Shown piece by piece: positions 22,321-33,951 of a stretch of 64,000 nucleotides of DNA. A program made the position numbers and the translations under genes. Numbering within the stretch: the stretch's first letter is position 1; each line of letters starts with the position of its first letter. Below the pieces are notes generated by a model. It had not been told where the DNA came from. It saw nothing but the letters and a program-made list of their open reading frames with translations, and searched no databases. Source of the stretch: Bidens hawaiensis. Taxonomy: Eukaryota; Streptophyta; Magnoliopsida; Asterales; Asteraceae. The stretch is from assembly GCA_021521415.1 (NCBI GenBank), contig JAIQDT010000028.1:471001-535000 (forward strand), written 5' to 3'.

Positions 22321-22500
22321 ATTCTCACTTATGGTATAATGGTAGGAACTAGGAAAGCTTAGTTCTCAAGTGGAGACCCAAGTTTAAACCCTACTTACGT
22401 TGTTTTGGGTAGATATTGACAATGAATGATTTGAGCTAGATCTTACGAGGCTGTCAGTTTGGATCCCGAGCCCCCCCGGTTTTTCGTCTCACCGTGTGTT
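22321..22500 (+). mobile_element. Possible tRNA-derived SINE
   Basis: TATGGTATAATGGTAGG resembles a box A region, and AGTTTAAACCC about 40 nt later is a degenerate box B. About 110 bp of unrelated sequence follows, ending in a C-rich string. No clear target-site duplication was found. Confidence 0.3.
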
Positions 22501-24026
22501 ATGCCAGAGAGTTATGCTCATGTGGTGGCACAACGATTGTCAAGTGGCAACCGATATGGTTTCTCGGGAGAACGCCCAAGCCAAACTCAGAAGCCAGCGT
22601 GGACCTAGTTAAAACAATATAATCTGTCCAGAGTAGAGCAATGAGGCTCTCTAATTGGAGAGTGTGGTGGCACATAAAAAAAATTAACCGTTTAAAAAAA
22701 GATGTTAAGTTACTATTATCTCTCAAAGTAAAATAAAACGAAATCAAAAAACCTTTTTCTAAATTGTGTCCATGATGTTGTTATTGAGTACCTTTAAAGC
22801 CTACTTAGCTTAAAATAATAAATCAACTACTTGGTTTCTTCTTCACCAAAGCTGTAACTAGCAATTCCGTCATCGTTGTTCTTTCCGTCCACCGAAAACA
22901 TTTTCGATATGCTTTCATTACTCTTCGTTTCTTAGTTAATGTGGCTTGTTCGTAAAAAAAAAAATGGGTTCATTCGTTAATACGCTACTATACACTCTAA
23001 ATAAAGACAAAAATAGAATACCCGTATGAGTAGCTTCGTCACTGACAATCTGACATGCACTACAAATTACTTTTTTCACGCCCGGGGGGGGGGGGGGGGG
23101 AGTCGAGGGGGTTGCTCCTTTCAATTAAAAAACCACCCTAAGACCCGACCAATCATACCCGGCAACCTAAGTTTTACCCCAAACTAAGTATGGTGCTGCC
23201 CACTCCTTCAATCACCCTTATTTATTTAGTTAGTTATTTAATTAAATATAAATAAAGTTTCTAAATTCTCGAATTGAACAAGTTGCAAAGATTTCTTTGG
23301 AAACTGCAAAAGTGAAGGTCATTTGTTTTGGTCTTTGGGGAAAACAATCCGTGAACATCCTCCGGTTTGGAAAATGGGGGATGGGGAGTGGTGGCACCAC
23401 TCCTTTTGGTCGCTCTTATTTTATTTTTAATCAAATAAAAATAAAGTTTTTAAATTCTATAATTGAACAAGTTAAATTATTTTCCAATAAGCTATAATTG
23501 AACAATAAAAATAAAGTTTTTATTTTTAACCAAAAAACTATTTAACTCTTAGTTATGGTTACATTATTTTCTCAAAAAAACAAGTTAAAGGCTCCTTTGA
23601 AAATTTCAAAAAATTGAAAAGGCATTTGTTTTAATCTTAGGGTTGTACAACCTGTGAACATCCCACGGTTTGGAAAATGGGGGATGGGGGCGGTGATGTA
23701 CCCGTGGTATCCTAGCCCATCTCCACCTGCCTTATGGCATGCTAGTTTTTTTTTTAATATCATTGTTTGTTTATATTAAAAATGACCTAACAACAGAACA
23801 CATTAAGTTGCAAATTGTGGGAGATTTTTTTTTATCTTTTTTTAATAAAAGAATTGGGTTGAAAATATTAATAAACTCATGCAAAGAAAGGTGATTGGTG
23901 AGTCTTTATTAATTCATTATGGTAGTATCGTAACTTCGAATAGAGTTACAATTAGGTGCTTAAAATGGGGTGAGATCGGTAACATGTTTAAACCATTTAC
24001 ATCCTATATATACAAAATGAATTACG
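22501..24026. other. Unassigned repeats and simple sequence
   Basis: It contains an 18-nt G run at about 23083-23101. Two diverged copies of one segment (about 23277-23400 and 23579-23700) share GTGAACATCC and GGTTTGGAAAATGGGGGATG. The first ends in the near-perfect palindrome GGAGTGGTGGCACCACTCC. No protein domain was recognised. Confidence 0.45.
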
Positions 24027-24094
24027 CAAGTTGTTTACAGACTACACAGTTAAATCATTTAGGATTACATCTTTGACTTAAATAAATATATACA
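24027..24094. repeat. Left copy of a 65-bp direct duplication flanking Tat-2a
   Basis: The segment from TTTACAGACTAC to AAATATATACA recurs at 37765-37827 on the far side of Tat-2a with a few differences. It ends with ATACA, the target-site duplication. Confidence 0.8.
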
Positions 24095-24884
24095 TGAAGA
24101 AACACTAAGTCGAACTGGATAGTCCGATCGGGTATTTCTCCAGATGTGAGTATACTGAAGTGATGAGAACAGATCCAAGCTGATGCCTGCAAAACAGAAC
24201 ACCGTTGAGTCTCGTTACGGGGAGTACAGAGTGGGGGGTCTCTCTGTAACCACCCTCCGGTGTGAAAATAAGTATCGTCCTTTGATCGGAATAAAGTAAA
24301 GTACTATATGTAATTGCTTAAGGCTTGAGAGCTTGAATGAATACCTTGAAGAGATGATCTTCGTATTCATAGCAGAAGGTGGAGGGAAGGTGATTGGTGG
24401 AGTTGTCACTATCAAGTTATTCCTTCTCTTCCTAAATGGACACGTGTCGGCGCTTATTGGATGTGACAGCCTGGACCCCTTTTTGGTGTAGCCATTATCC
24501 ATGCATGTCGTGGGATGGCCATTACGTGTCCAGGTGTCTTCTTTCCATTGGCTGATGTCGCTATCAGGCGGTTTTGAGAGAATCTTCTAGAAATAGTTTG
24601 TTACAACTGCTCTTCCATATCTCGTGGGGATCATACGTGTGATGAGTCCCTTGAGTTGTTTTGTGGATTCCATCCGCGGATGCTTATGTGACCATCCGCG
24701 GGTTATGACGGGGCTCCATGAAATATCTTGGACTGTGGATGGTTTTACCAGTCCACTTATTCCTTGTGCGGATGTCTTTTGTCAATCTGCGGGTTGGTTC
24801 ATGGATCCATGGGATGCGGATGTCTTTTATGATCCGCGGGTCGGATAGGGGATCCGTGGGTAGCTTTGCTACCCTCCCTCTATA
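24095..24884 (-). mobile_element. Tat-2a 3' LTR (790 bp)
   Basis: Sense ends are TATAGAGGGAGGG and GTTTCTTCA. It matches the 5' LTR end to end except for a 56-bp insertion in the latter. The TATA box of the 5' LTR (TATAAATA) reads TATGAATA here. Confidence 0.9.
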
Positions 24885-24899
24885 AGTCCCCCCAGTCCA
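24885..24899 (-). other. Polypurine tract of Tat-2a
   Basis: The minus strand reads TGGACTGGGGGGACT directly before the LTR start TATAGAGG. Confidence 0.75.
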
Positions 24900-25198
24900 T
24901 TGTTGCTTCCGTGAGTCGATGTCGCGGATGGAATTGTGGACTTGTCTTCTGTCGCGGGTTGCAACTATTAGTCCTTTAGTATTCCTGTTGCATTTGAACT
25001 GGGGTACTGTTTGTCTGCGATGTGATGTCTCTTATCTGAGTCGTGTCAGGAGTGGTGCTCGAGGTTGATGCACCAGTGTTTGGGCGGCTGATTCAAAATT
25101 ATTTTGTTGTCAGTTCCCGCCTAACGTGTCACTTTGTCATTGGATGGTTTCGGTATGTGAGCTGGATTCCACTTTCTTCGCATTAATTGCGATGTGTG

Positions 25199-25208
25199 TA
25201 TATATAGG
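25199..25208 (+). promoter_or_regulatory. TATA box candidate of antisense gene 1
   Basis: TATATATAGG lies about 95 bp upstream of the ATG at 25303, a usual distance for a plant promoter with a short leader. It is outside the LTR, on the strand opposite to gag-pol. Confidence 0.55.
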
Positions 25209-25302
25209 GAGGCGTTTCACTTTCTGAAACCACTTGCAGAAATTTCTCTTAATCTTCTTCTTCCTTCATCTTCTTCATTCTGACTTACCACTTTGATCAA
25301 CC

Positions 25303-27908
25303 ATGGCTGGCAGTAAGAAAGGCACGAAGAGAGGTCGAGAGAGCAAGAAAGACTCCTCTAAGGGGCTCGTAGAGAATATTTATATAAACTGGAAGGTCAC
25401 CGACTATGAAGACATCGTTAACCTGTATGGGTTAGCGCCGAGCTCCCTTCACCGGGTTCTACTGCCGATCAGCCACCTGCCGGGAAAATTGCCTTGTACG
25501 GTGAATCCTTCCACACAAGCAATTTCCGGTTGCCCATCACCAAGTTTTTTGGTGATTTTCTGAGCGAATCTGGGATTCATGTCTCCCAGTTACATCCATG
25601 TGGTGTTATGAGGCTTCGGCACTTTGAGTTCTGCTGCTGGGCCTTGAAGATAGAGCGAACTGTGGATCGCTTTCTAGCGATCTACAAGATTCAGATCCGC
25701 GGCAGCTGGTTTAGCTTTGCCGTCCAAGGGAAGGCAATAGGGACTGAGCGTCCGAGGAGCGCCCATGAATGGAAAAATAAATTTCTGTGGGTCAATGCGG
25801 ACGTTATTCCGCTGGCTATGACCTGCCGCTCGCTGGCCACGAAGTTCTCCCTTCCTGCTGCCAACAACGAGGGTGAGGAATGGTTCCAGAAGTTGACACG
25901 GACTCCTACCCCTATGGGCCTGATTCCTGAGTCCGCGTTGGTTCAGGTGGGGATGAGCCGCCTCTGGCCATACCCTACGGAGCAGCCATACTTCTCCCGT
26001 GACGAGGATGGTAAGTTCTTTCATTGTACCTGTTAGCGTTTTCTATACTTTCCTTATGTTTGCTTTCTTTCCTTACAGAGGAGTGTTCTGTATTTGAGGT
26101 TCTAATCCCTACCGTCGTGGGGGATATGTTTCGGATGCCCTTGGAGATGTATCAAGAGCTTATTCTTGATCATTACGTGGGTAATTTCCTTTTTCCCATC
26201 TGCGGTCGCACAGAGCCGGTGGTCACCGATTCCGTGGTGGCTCAAGGTGTGTATATTCTTAACCCTCGACCTCTTAGTTTTATGCACCAGGACGGGACGA
26301 TAGTTATTTCTTCTAGTGATGAAACCTCTAGTGAGGATTCGACTAGTGAGGGTTCCCCGCCTGGTACTCCAAAGAGTACTTACGCTGGCGTGTTGCGTGC
26401 TACTGCAGATATTGCCCACCGTAGGAAGAGGGCTGAAATGAGGGCTGTATCAGGCCTGAACCGGCATTCCGACGCCGATGAACCCACTGGTGGGGAGGCT
26501 GATGTGGATGGGGATCCCACTGACAGGGATACTACCAAGACTGCCGATGATCCCGCCAGTGGGGAGGCATCTAAGGGTGCTGATGATCCCGCTGGTGGGG
26601 AGGCGCCCAGGAACGCTGATGATCCCGCCGGTGGGGAGGCTTCCAAAGTTGGGGGTGAGGAACCACCCCAGAAGAAGATCAAGCTGACTCGGCTTCATGA
26701 CCGGGTCAAGAGCCGGACTTTTGTACGCCGACCCACAGGTAACTGTACACTATGTTTATGGGCTTGTGTTGTATCTTCTAATTTTTGTTTCTGCATCTGC
26801 AGTTGCGTCTACTACACGCCCGCCTTCTCCGCCTCCGGCGGTTTTTCCAGAGAGTGAGGTTGTGCCTCCTGAGAACGTTCCTTTGCCGCCACTTGAGGTA
26901 GTGGTGGAAACGGAGGTTGTACCTCCAAAAGATGCATTTGTAACCCCTCCGGTTTCCACGGGTGAAGGGGCGGAGTCCTCTAATCAAGGGGACTCCCTCT
27001 TTCGCCCCTCATGGAACCTTGGCCCCGACGCACTTTTTACTGATCCGCGTGTGTGCCAAGAGTTCTTTGAGCTCTGCCTCCCGCCCTCTGAGTGTAACAG
27101 GATACACTCCCAGACTCAGGCTAGCCTGGCTCAATCACTTAGCTATCACTTGGCTAACGTGTTGTCGACTAGCCGTGAGGTATTTAAGGGCTGGGTGGTT
27201 GGTCAAGGGGATCTTGAGCGCGCCGTTCAGCGCATGGACAATGCTGAAGCGGTGAGGGATGCTGCCCTGGCGGAAGCCAGGAAAGCTGAAGCTGCTCTCC
27301 TGGAAGCCCAAGAGAAAAAACAAGCGTTTGGAGGAGCGGATTGCTGCTCAAGTCAAGTTTGCTGCCTCCCGGGACGAGGATGTCCGAAGGCTTGCGGCGG
27401 AGGTGAAGATGAAGGATGATCTCCTTGCCTCTATCTCCAAGAAGAAGGAAGAGACTGGAGGTGGCCTTCACCCATGCCTTGGATGAACGACACTGGCTCC
27501 TCAAGTTTGGCATTCCCAAGGTAAGTATTCTGATTTCCTCTCATATTGGAATTATTATTTTGACTTCCTTTGGGACAGATTTTCAGGCTTATCAAGGATG
27601 GTCCTGAGCTTGGGAATTGCCTTGCTAATCTGCTAGTCAGTTCTTCGCGGGTAGGTAGCCAGGCTGGATTTGCGGAGGGTTACTCCATGGCTCATGAGTG
27701 ACGTCCGTCCTCCGAGTTTGAGCTTCACGGCCAGGATTGTCAAAGGGAATATGAAGCACAGATGGATGCTTTTGATAATTTGCACTTTGATATCCCGAAG
27801 TATATTGAGGAGAACCGTCACGAGCCTACCGCGGTTGGGGAGCTACGTCTTAACGTGAACCGGTTGATCGATGAAGCCGAAGGCAAGGAAGCCCCAAAAG
27901 AGGACTAG
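25303..27908 (+). pseudogene. Antisense gene 1 of Tat-2a (putative gypsy-type transposon protein)
   Basis: The ATG at 25303 sits in a strong context (AACCATGGC). The N-terminus is basic (MAGSKKGTKRGRESKK). The core holds the family signature of the 'putative gypsy type transposon' domain: VSQLHPCGVMRLRHFEFCC, the RTVDRF and YKIQ segments, and PESALVQVGMSRLWPYP. Then come an acidic Ser-rich stretch, repeats of DDPAGGEA, a PPQKKIKL basic motif that could be nuclear-localising, and an Ala/Glu/Lys-rich coiled coil. GT-AG introns fit at 26011-26078, 26739-26802 and 27521-27578. Frameshifts near 25490 and 27325 and a stop near 27700 break it. Its function is unknown; such reverse-strand genes are known from other Tat elements. 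Confidence 0.72.
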
Positions 27909-28309
27909 GAATAAATTGCGAAATTTATTGTATTTCCTTTCTTCTTGTAAATCGTTGTAAATGAAATGAAGCTATCATTTTCTTTTATTGTGTTGAACTT
28001 ATCGTCTTTATATTCCGACTTTGTTTGACGGGTTGTCCCAGTCTCGGGTGACTACCTTGTTGGTGGTCCTTCCGCTTATGATTATAACTTGTCTTTTTTC
28101 TTGTTCTTTTTCCGTAACTTGCATTACAATAATGTCTGACATGCTAGCCAAAGCATTTAGAATATCTGGTTACTATAGGACTGGTAGTTCGCCGATTATA
28201 TCTGAGATTTGACAGATGTGACAGGTCTGTCACGTGCAGAAAAAGCTGACAGTTAGTTCGCGCCGCACCTAGGGATTTTAAACTTCGACTTTTCATTTTC
28301 CCGCCTGAG
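27909..28309 (+). other. Spacer between the two antisense genes
   Basis: The 3' flank of gene 1 is T-rich (TTTATTGTATTTCC, then TTGTAAATGAAATG), consistent with a polyadenylation region. The rest, up to the promoter-like region of gene 2, holds no coding domain. GACAGATGTGACAGGTCTGTC near 28211 is partly self-complementary. Confidence 0.4.
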
Positions 28310-30935
28310 GTGGCACGATCCAACTGGTGCTTCCATATATATCCATTAGTTTCATTTTATCTCCATACTTTATATTTGAACAATGAAGATAAGTTCGCCA
28401 GAACTTTTGAGGTATTTTTTCTTCAAACCAGAAAGTCTTCTTCTTCTTCTTCTTCTTCTTCTTCGGCGACCATAGCTCGCTATAATAAAGTTTTAGCCGA
28501 ATATATGGTGTCAATGAGGCCTGATTACCAGACCATCGACACTGTAACCATTGATTGGGACGTCAAGGGTTTTCAAGATGTCGTCAATGGGGCATAGCTC
28601 CAGAATGGGAGCCGGAATTTCCGGCGCCTGGTTCTACGGTGAGCCATCCTCCGGTAGGGAAAATGGCCGTGTTGCCGAGTTTTCCAGCTCCGAGAATCTC
28701 CGATTTTCAATTTCCCGGTTTTTGGGTAAGCTGATAACTGGGCATATGACGCATATTTCCCAGCTTCATGCTTCGGCGGTGATGCTCATGCGTCACTTTG
28801 AGTTTTGCTGCCGGGCGCATGGCATTGTGCCTATAGTTGATAAGTTCGGCGTGTTCTACCGCCTACGTGGTAGAGGAGGCCGCTACATTTGTCTTCCAAC
28901 TGTACTGAAGGCTATTGCTGTGGACACCCCTCTCCTAAACCCACATTGGGCCAGGAAATTTTTTTGGATACGGGATATCGTGATCCCGACACCTATCTAT
29001 TGGCATCCGGCGGATCAGCCTTCACTTATCTTGCCGTTTGTTGAGCATCCGGAGGGGCATAGCTGGTATCAGCAATTAACCCATACTCCCACTCCTATGC
29101 GTCCCATCCCTGAATCTGTTATTGTGAGAGCTGGGATGAGCCGCCTATGGCCTTATCCAGACCATGTGCCGTATTTCCGGAAGCCGGATGGATGTAAGTA
29201 GCCTTATTGCACTTTCTAATTTTGGTTCGTTACGCAGCTGAAGGTCTTCTCTTGTCTGTTCTTGTGGCGGGTGTGCCTGGTGTCATGCACATTGCTGCCC
29301 ATGACAAGGAAGAGCTCCCCATCCTTAAGAAGACCAGGGATAGTTTTTTTGTATCCTGGGCGAACCCGTCCGGAACCTGTAGTCTCGGAGGGTATGTTCG
29401 CGACAGGTTACTTAACTTTGATTTAGCCAAGGATTATTTCTTACCTATTCTTGCCAGTTAATATGTTTTACGATGCAGCTTTTGGTCGCAAGAGGAAGGA
29501 AACGTCTTACAGCCACGCTCCGTTGGTGGTGGCTGATAAACAACATGGAATGGATCTTCCTCCTTCTCCTCCGAAGGCGAAGAGGGTCCGCCTTAGTGAC
29601 CGCGTTGCGGTCCGCGCTAAAGGTATCTTAGACACTTATGGACCCACGTTTATTATTTAGTTGCTTATTTGGCGGTTTATTTTGTGCAGCCCCACTCATC
29701 CTCTTGGACTCTCCCTCCTCTAAGGGTGACTCTGGTCCGTGATCTGCTATGGGCAAGGGGCAGTATAAGGAGGGTTTGGCCTCCGCTAGTGTCCAGAGGT
29801 TGGAGCCACCGCCTTCGCCTCCTGCTCATGAAGAAGAACCTGCCGAGCGAGCGGTGGTACCCTCTCCGCCTCCTCATGAATCCGAGAGGGGGTAGGGGAT
29901 CCATGTTACGCAGGGTGGTATCACTCAGTACGTCCCTGAATGGAATCTGAATCCTTCCTCGCGGTTTTCTAACGGGGAAGTATGTTTTGATTTCATTCAT
30001 GAGGGTGTGCCTTCTGCGGAACGCGCGTACCAGTGGAACCGATCCCGGGTATCTGTTGGCAATTCGTATCTATATCATTTGGCTAACCTGGTTCCCACAA
30101 CCCAGGAGATATACCGGGACTGGAACTTCATGGGGCGGAACTGGGGTTCTCAGGAGAACGTGCTAGAAGAGCTCCGGGCAGAAAAAGAAAAATATCGGAC
30201 CGAGGCTAACACCTCGAGATGTCATTTGAGAGATTCTGTACGAGCTCTCGAACAAGAGAGGGAGCGGCAAGCTGCTGCTGCCAAGGATTGGGAAGAGGCG
30301 TGTTGGCGAAAAAATGCTGCACTCAAAGCCGCACGCGCTCTGACCCGGACACGGGAAGCTGAGCATGCTAAGGCGGAAGGAGCCAAGAGTGATATCGAAG
30401 CACGCCTTGCATCTCAAGAGGAAGTTATCAGTAATCTTCGCGCTGCCGCTGCTGAGAAGGATCAATTAATTGAAGATTTGATGAAGGAAAATACCAAGTA
30501 CATTGGTGAGCAAGGCGTGTTGAAGTTAAGTGCTGAGGAGGCTTCCTCTGACCGTGCCTGGTTGATGCGGGAAGGGTTCCCAAGGTAATGGTTTCTCCGT
30601 CTTTATCATGTCTTGTGACTTCCTTTTGTTGATTCTTTAATTGTTTTCATAGGTTATCTCCCGTATTCATCGAGTTAGGAAACTACCTTGCTGACCTTAT
30701 GTACGCATCGAGTGATTCGGGGCGCAAGGCAGGTTTCGAGGAGGGGATAACTTTTGCCCAGGAAGGTCAGTCCACTAAAGCTTTTGACCTTCACGGGGTG
30801 GATGTGGATGGGAAGTATGATGTTCAGATTGATGCTTTTGATAACTTGCACTTTCCCATCCAAGATGTTATTGAAGGTTTTGCTGAAGCGGCGAACGGCG
30901 TTCAGCAACTTCGCGACTATCTTCGTGAAGAGTAG
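28310..30935 (+). pseudogene. Antisense gene 2 of Tat-2a (paralogue of gene 1)
   Basis: It has the same domain order as gene 1: TVTIDWDVKGFQDVVN, ISQLHASAVMLMRHFEFCC, VPIVDKF, TPTPMRPIPESVIVRAGM and SRLWPYP. Then come a Lys/Arg-rich segment (PPKAKRVRLSDR), a long Ala/Glu/Arg coiled coil (30007-30580) and a C-terminal block (DAFDNLHFPIQDVIEGF, LRDYLREE) shared with gene 1 (DAFDNLHFDIPKYIEE). GT-AG introns fit at 29623-29689 and 30585-30652; a third gap at 29194-29237 is only 44 nt. The true start is unclear because of frameshifts near 28597. A (TCT)n run codes for poly-Ser. The two genes are diverged tandem duplicates. Confidence 0.7.
28437..28465 (+). repeat. (TCT)n microsatellite within antisense gene 2
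   Basis: About nine TCT/TTC units encode a run of serines near the N-terminus. Confidence 0.9.
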
Positions 30936-31281
30936 TATATACACCTTTTTTGTACCTCTTTTTTTTTGTATACATATTCCTGTAATCCCTTTTTCGGTTG
31001 AATATATGACTTTGGATTTTACATTTTGTTTTGTGTGATACAACATAAATGTGCTTGATCTACATCTGTCATGTATTTGGAATATAGGATTAGGATAAGT
31101 ATTGGCATGCAGGCCTATCCGTACAGGAATTAATATTCTAAAAATTTTAAAAACGGATAACCATGCATAACTGTATCTGCATTAATTGCTAGTTCGAAAC
31201 AAAATTTGGTACGCAAACCAAAATAAACAAGGCAGGCAGGCCAGTGTAGAGACATGCAGGCCTAAAAGAGAATTACGTAGC
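30936..31281. other. Convergent spacer between antisense gene 2 and pol
   Basis: Gene 2 (plus) and gag-pol (minus) end facing each other here. The gene 2 side has TTTTTTTTGTATAC and TGTAATCCCTTTTT, also found after the homologous gene tail in Tat-2b (54260-54320). This looks like a conserved poly(A) region. Confidence 0.5.
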
Positions 31282-32762
31282 TTAGATGTAGCACCTTCGC
31301 AATTGTGCAACGTTCCAAGTCCTATGAATAGGAATGCCGTCTAATTTTTTCAATTTGTACGCACCCTTTCCCAGCACCTCATCAACTTGGTAAGGACCTT
31401 CCCATGTGGGTGCTAACTTTCCTGTTAATTCGGCATTTAATGCCTCATTATTCTGGAAGACGTAATCCCCATTGTGGAATGCACAGATTTTGACCCGCGC
31501 ATCATAGTATTTCTGGAGCTAGCTCTTGTACTTGCTTTCGCGTATAGCTGCCAGCTCACGTCTTTCCTCCATGAGGTCTAAGTTCATCCTGAGCTCTTTT
31601 TCGTTTTCTTCCATCGAGAGGATTCTTGCGGATGGGAGGCCAATTTCGGAAGGAATCATTGCTTCCGTGCCATATGTTAAGTTGAATGGTGTTTCCGAGT
31701 TGCTGGTTTTTTTGCTAATACGATGCGCCCACAGTACATGAGGTAACTCGTCAACCAATCTTGTTCGTTTTGTTCCCAACCTGGCTTCGATGCCCTCTAT
31801 GATGATGCGATTGGCTCGCTCTACCTGCCCATTAGCTTATGGATGGGCAACCGATGTGAACACCTGTTTGATTTGTAACTCGGATAACCATTCCTGGAGG
31901 TGCTTGTCGGCGAACTGAGTACCACTGTTGCTGACCAACGTTTGGGGGAGGCCGTAACGACAAATAATGTATTCCCACAGGAATTTCTTCACGTTTGCTG
32001 CCGTTATATGAGCCAGTGGTTTGGCTTCCACCCATTTCGTGAAATAATCTATGGCGACAGTAGGAACTTTACTCGTCTCGGGGCCTCGGGGAATGGTCCC
32101 AAAATGTCTATGGCCCACTTTTGGAAAGACCATGCTCCAGTGACTGGGATGAGTTTGTTCTGGGGCCGCAATGTTCGCGGTACATGTCTTTGGTAGGCAT
32201 TGCATTTTTGGATTTCTTTGAGCGCGTCCATATGCATGCCTGGCTAGTAGTATCCCGCGTTCATGATTTTTCCTACTACCATCCTTGGTCCGACGTGTAA
32301 TTCGCAGATGCCTTCGTGGATCTCTCGAATTACATAATTGGCATCTTCGACATCTACATACCTGAGTAGCGGACCCAGGAAAGACTTCAGGAATAGGATT
32401 CCGTCATGAACTTGGTAGCATAGTGCCTTGTGGCGGATCTTTCGTGCCTCTATCTTATCTTCCGGTAGGATGCCGGAGGACAAGTAAGTCTGGACTGGTT
32501 CCATCCAGGACGTTGCTCCGGTTTGGGTGACCAACACTTGATGTTGAGGAACGGATGGAGCATCCAGAACCTCGATTCTGACATCTCTACCCATGTGTTC
32601 GAAGCTAGTAGATGCTAGCTTGCTCAAGGCATCCGCGGGTCGATTCTCACTTATTTTGATGTGCACTACTTTACATGAAGTGAATTGTTGCATAAGGTCT
32701 TTGGCTTGGGATAGATATGAAGCCATGACATCATTTTTTTGCTTCATAAGTCCCTGAGACAT
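31282..32762 (-). pseudogene. Tat-2a integrase
   Basis: The minus strand carries the zinc-binding region (EIHEGICELHVGPR, then KCNAYQRH, where the second Cys of CxxC is Tyr). The catalytic core has WAIDILGPFPEAPRR (first Asp), VSNSGTQF where the second catalytic Asp is Asn, and NGQVERANR with the Glu kept. The C-terminal part is HVLWAHRISKKTSNSETPFNLTYG (31519-31779), then GKLAPTWEGPYQV and the Tat-typical end YKLKKLDGIPIHRTW with a TAA at 31282-31284. Stops lie near 31515, 31836 and 32244. Integrase inserts the cDNA into the genome; this copy cannot. Confidence 0.88.
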
Positions 32763-32985
32763 GTCCTGCGATAAGCATAGAATCGACCCGGGCTTCCAAA
32801 AATCTTACTCCCAACTTCCTTGCAATCCGCAATCCGGCCAACAATGCCTCATACTCAGCTTCATTGTTCATACTTTTGAAGTTCAGTTTGATGGCATAGG
32901 TGAACTCTTGGCCGTCTGGATTGATCAGTTTCAAACCCGCGCCTGATCCCTCCCCACTTGAAGCTACATCCGTAAATAGAGTCTA
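32731..32985 (-). pseudogene. Tat-2a archaeal-type RNase H
   Basis: It encodes GSGAGLKLINPDGQEF, NNEAEYEALLAGLRIARKLG and LEARVDSMLIAGHVSGTYEAK, with the Glu and the second Asp in place. The first region is degenerate: LFTDVASS replaces the expected TDGAS. It lies between RNase H and integrase, as in other Tat elements. Confidence 0.82.
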
Positions 32986-33951
32986 CTGTTGACTTTCATC
33001 AGAAGGTATCGGGGGTTGTTGTTCCAGCAGGCATTCCTGGACTTTTCCTGTGGGTACTTCTGTGATGAAATCTGCCAAAACTTGGCCTTTGATCGCGGGT
33101 CTAGGCTTGTACTCAATGGAGTGTTCGCCTAATTCGATTGCCCATTTGGCCAATCTCCTGGATAATTCAGGTTTGGCCAATACACTCTTCAGCTTGTAGT
33201 CTGTCAAAACTTGTATTGGGTGACCCTGAAAGTACCTTTTTAGCCTCCGTGCCGCATATACTAGAGCTAGTACCAGCTTTTCAAGCATCGAGTATCTAGT
33301 TTCAGCATTCGCTAGTGTTATGCTAACGTAGTATATCGGTGTTTGGATGGCTCTCTGATATGTTAGGAGGAATGCTCCAATTGCAATATCCGAAGCGGAT
33401 AGATACAAAATGAGAGGTTCTCCTTCTCAGGGTGCGTTCAGTTTGGAAGCTCCATGAGGCACTTTTTTACCTCTAAGAATGTCGATTTTGCCTCTGGTGT
33501 CCATCTGAAATGTGCTTTTTTCAAGCAATTTCGCAGTGTTGACACGAATGGGTAAGATTTGGCCGCATGATTAGCCAGGAATCTATTTAGAGCCACTAAT
33601 CTTCCATTCAGTGTTTGGACTTCTTTTAGTGAAGACGGGGAGGGCATTCGGGCGATAGCTTGGACTTTCCCCAGTGACGATTACTCCCAGAAACTTTCCT
33701 TCCTCCATGCCAAAGGAGCATTTTGAAGGGTTAAGTTTCATATTGATTTTCCTGAGTGTGGAGAAAACGTCTTCGATGTCACGAAGCATTTGATCTTCCT
33801 CCACACTTTTGATGACCAGGTCATCCATATACACTTCTAGGTTTTTCTCGATCTGACCTCGGAAGGTGTTGTCCATCAAACGCTGATACATGGCTCCCGC
33901 GTGTTTTAGACCAAATGACATCATCTTGTAACAGAACGTGCCTTGGTCGGT
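32983..33951 (-). pseudogene. Tat-2a reverse transcriptase (C-terminal part) and RNase H
   Basis: It starts right after the TGA at 33952-33954 and in the same frame: TDQGTFCYKMMSFGLKHAGAMYQRL, then the active site EVYMDDLVIKS, then FLGVIVT. A frameshift near 33655 precedes MPSPSSLKEVQTLNGRLVALNRF, and another precedes the RNase H segment (LYLSASDIAIGAFLL, PIYYVSITLANAETRYSMLEK, KWAIELGEHSIEYKPR). The YMDD residues are intact. Confidence 0.86.

Noticed and set aside
25303..30935. Captured host genes inside Tat-2a
   Set aside because: The protein family is known mainly from plant retrotransposons, there are two paralogues, and a related tail sits at the same place in Tat-2b, so they belong to the element.
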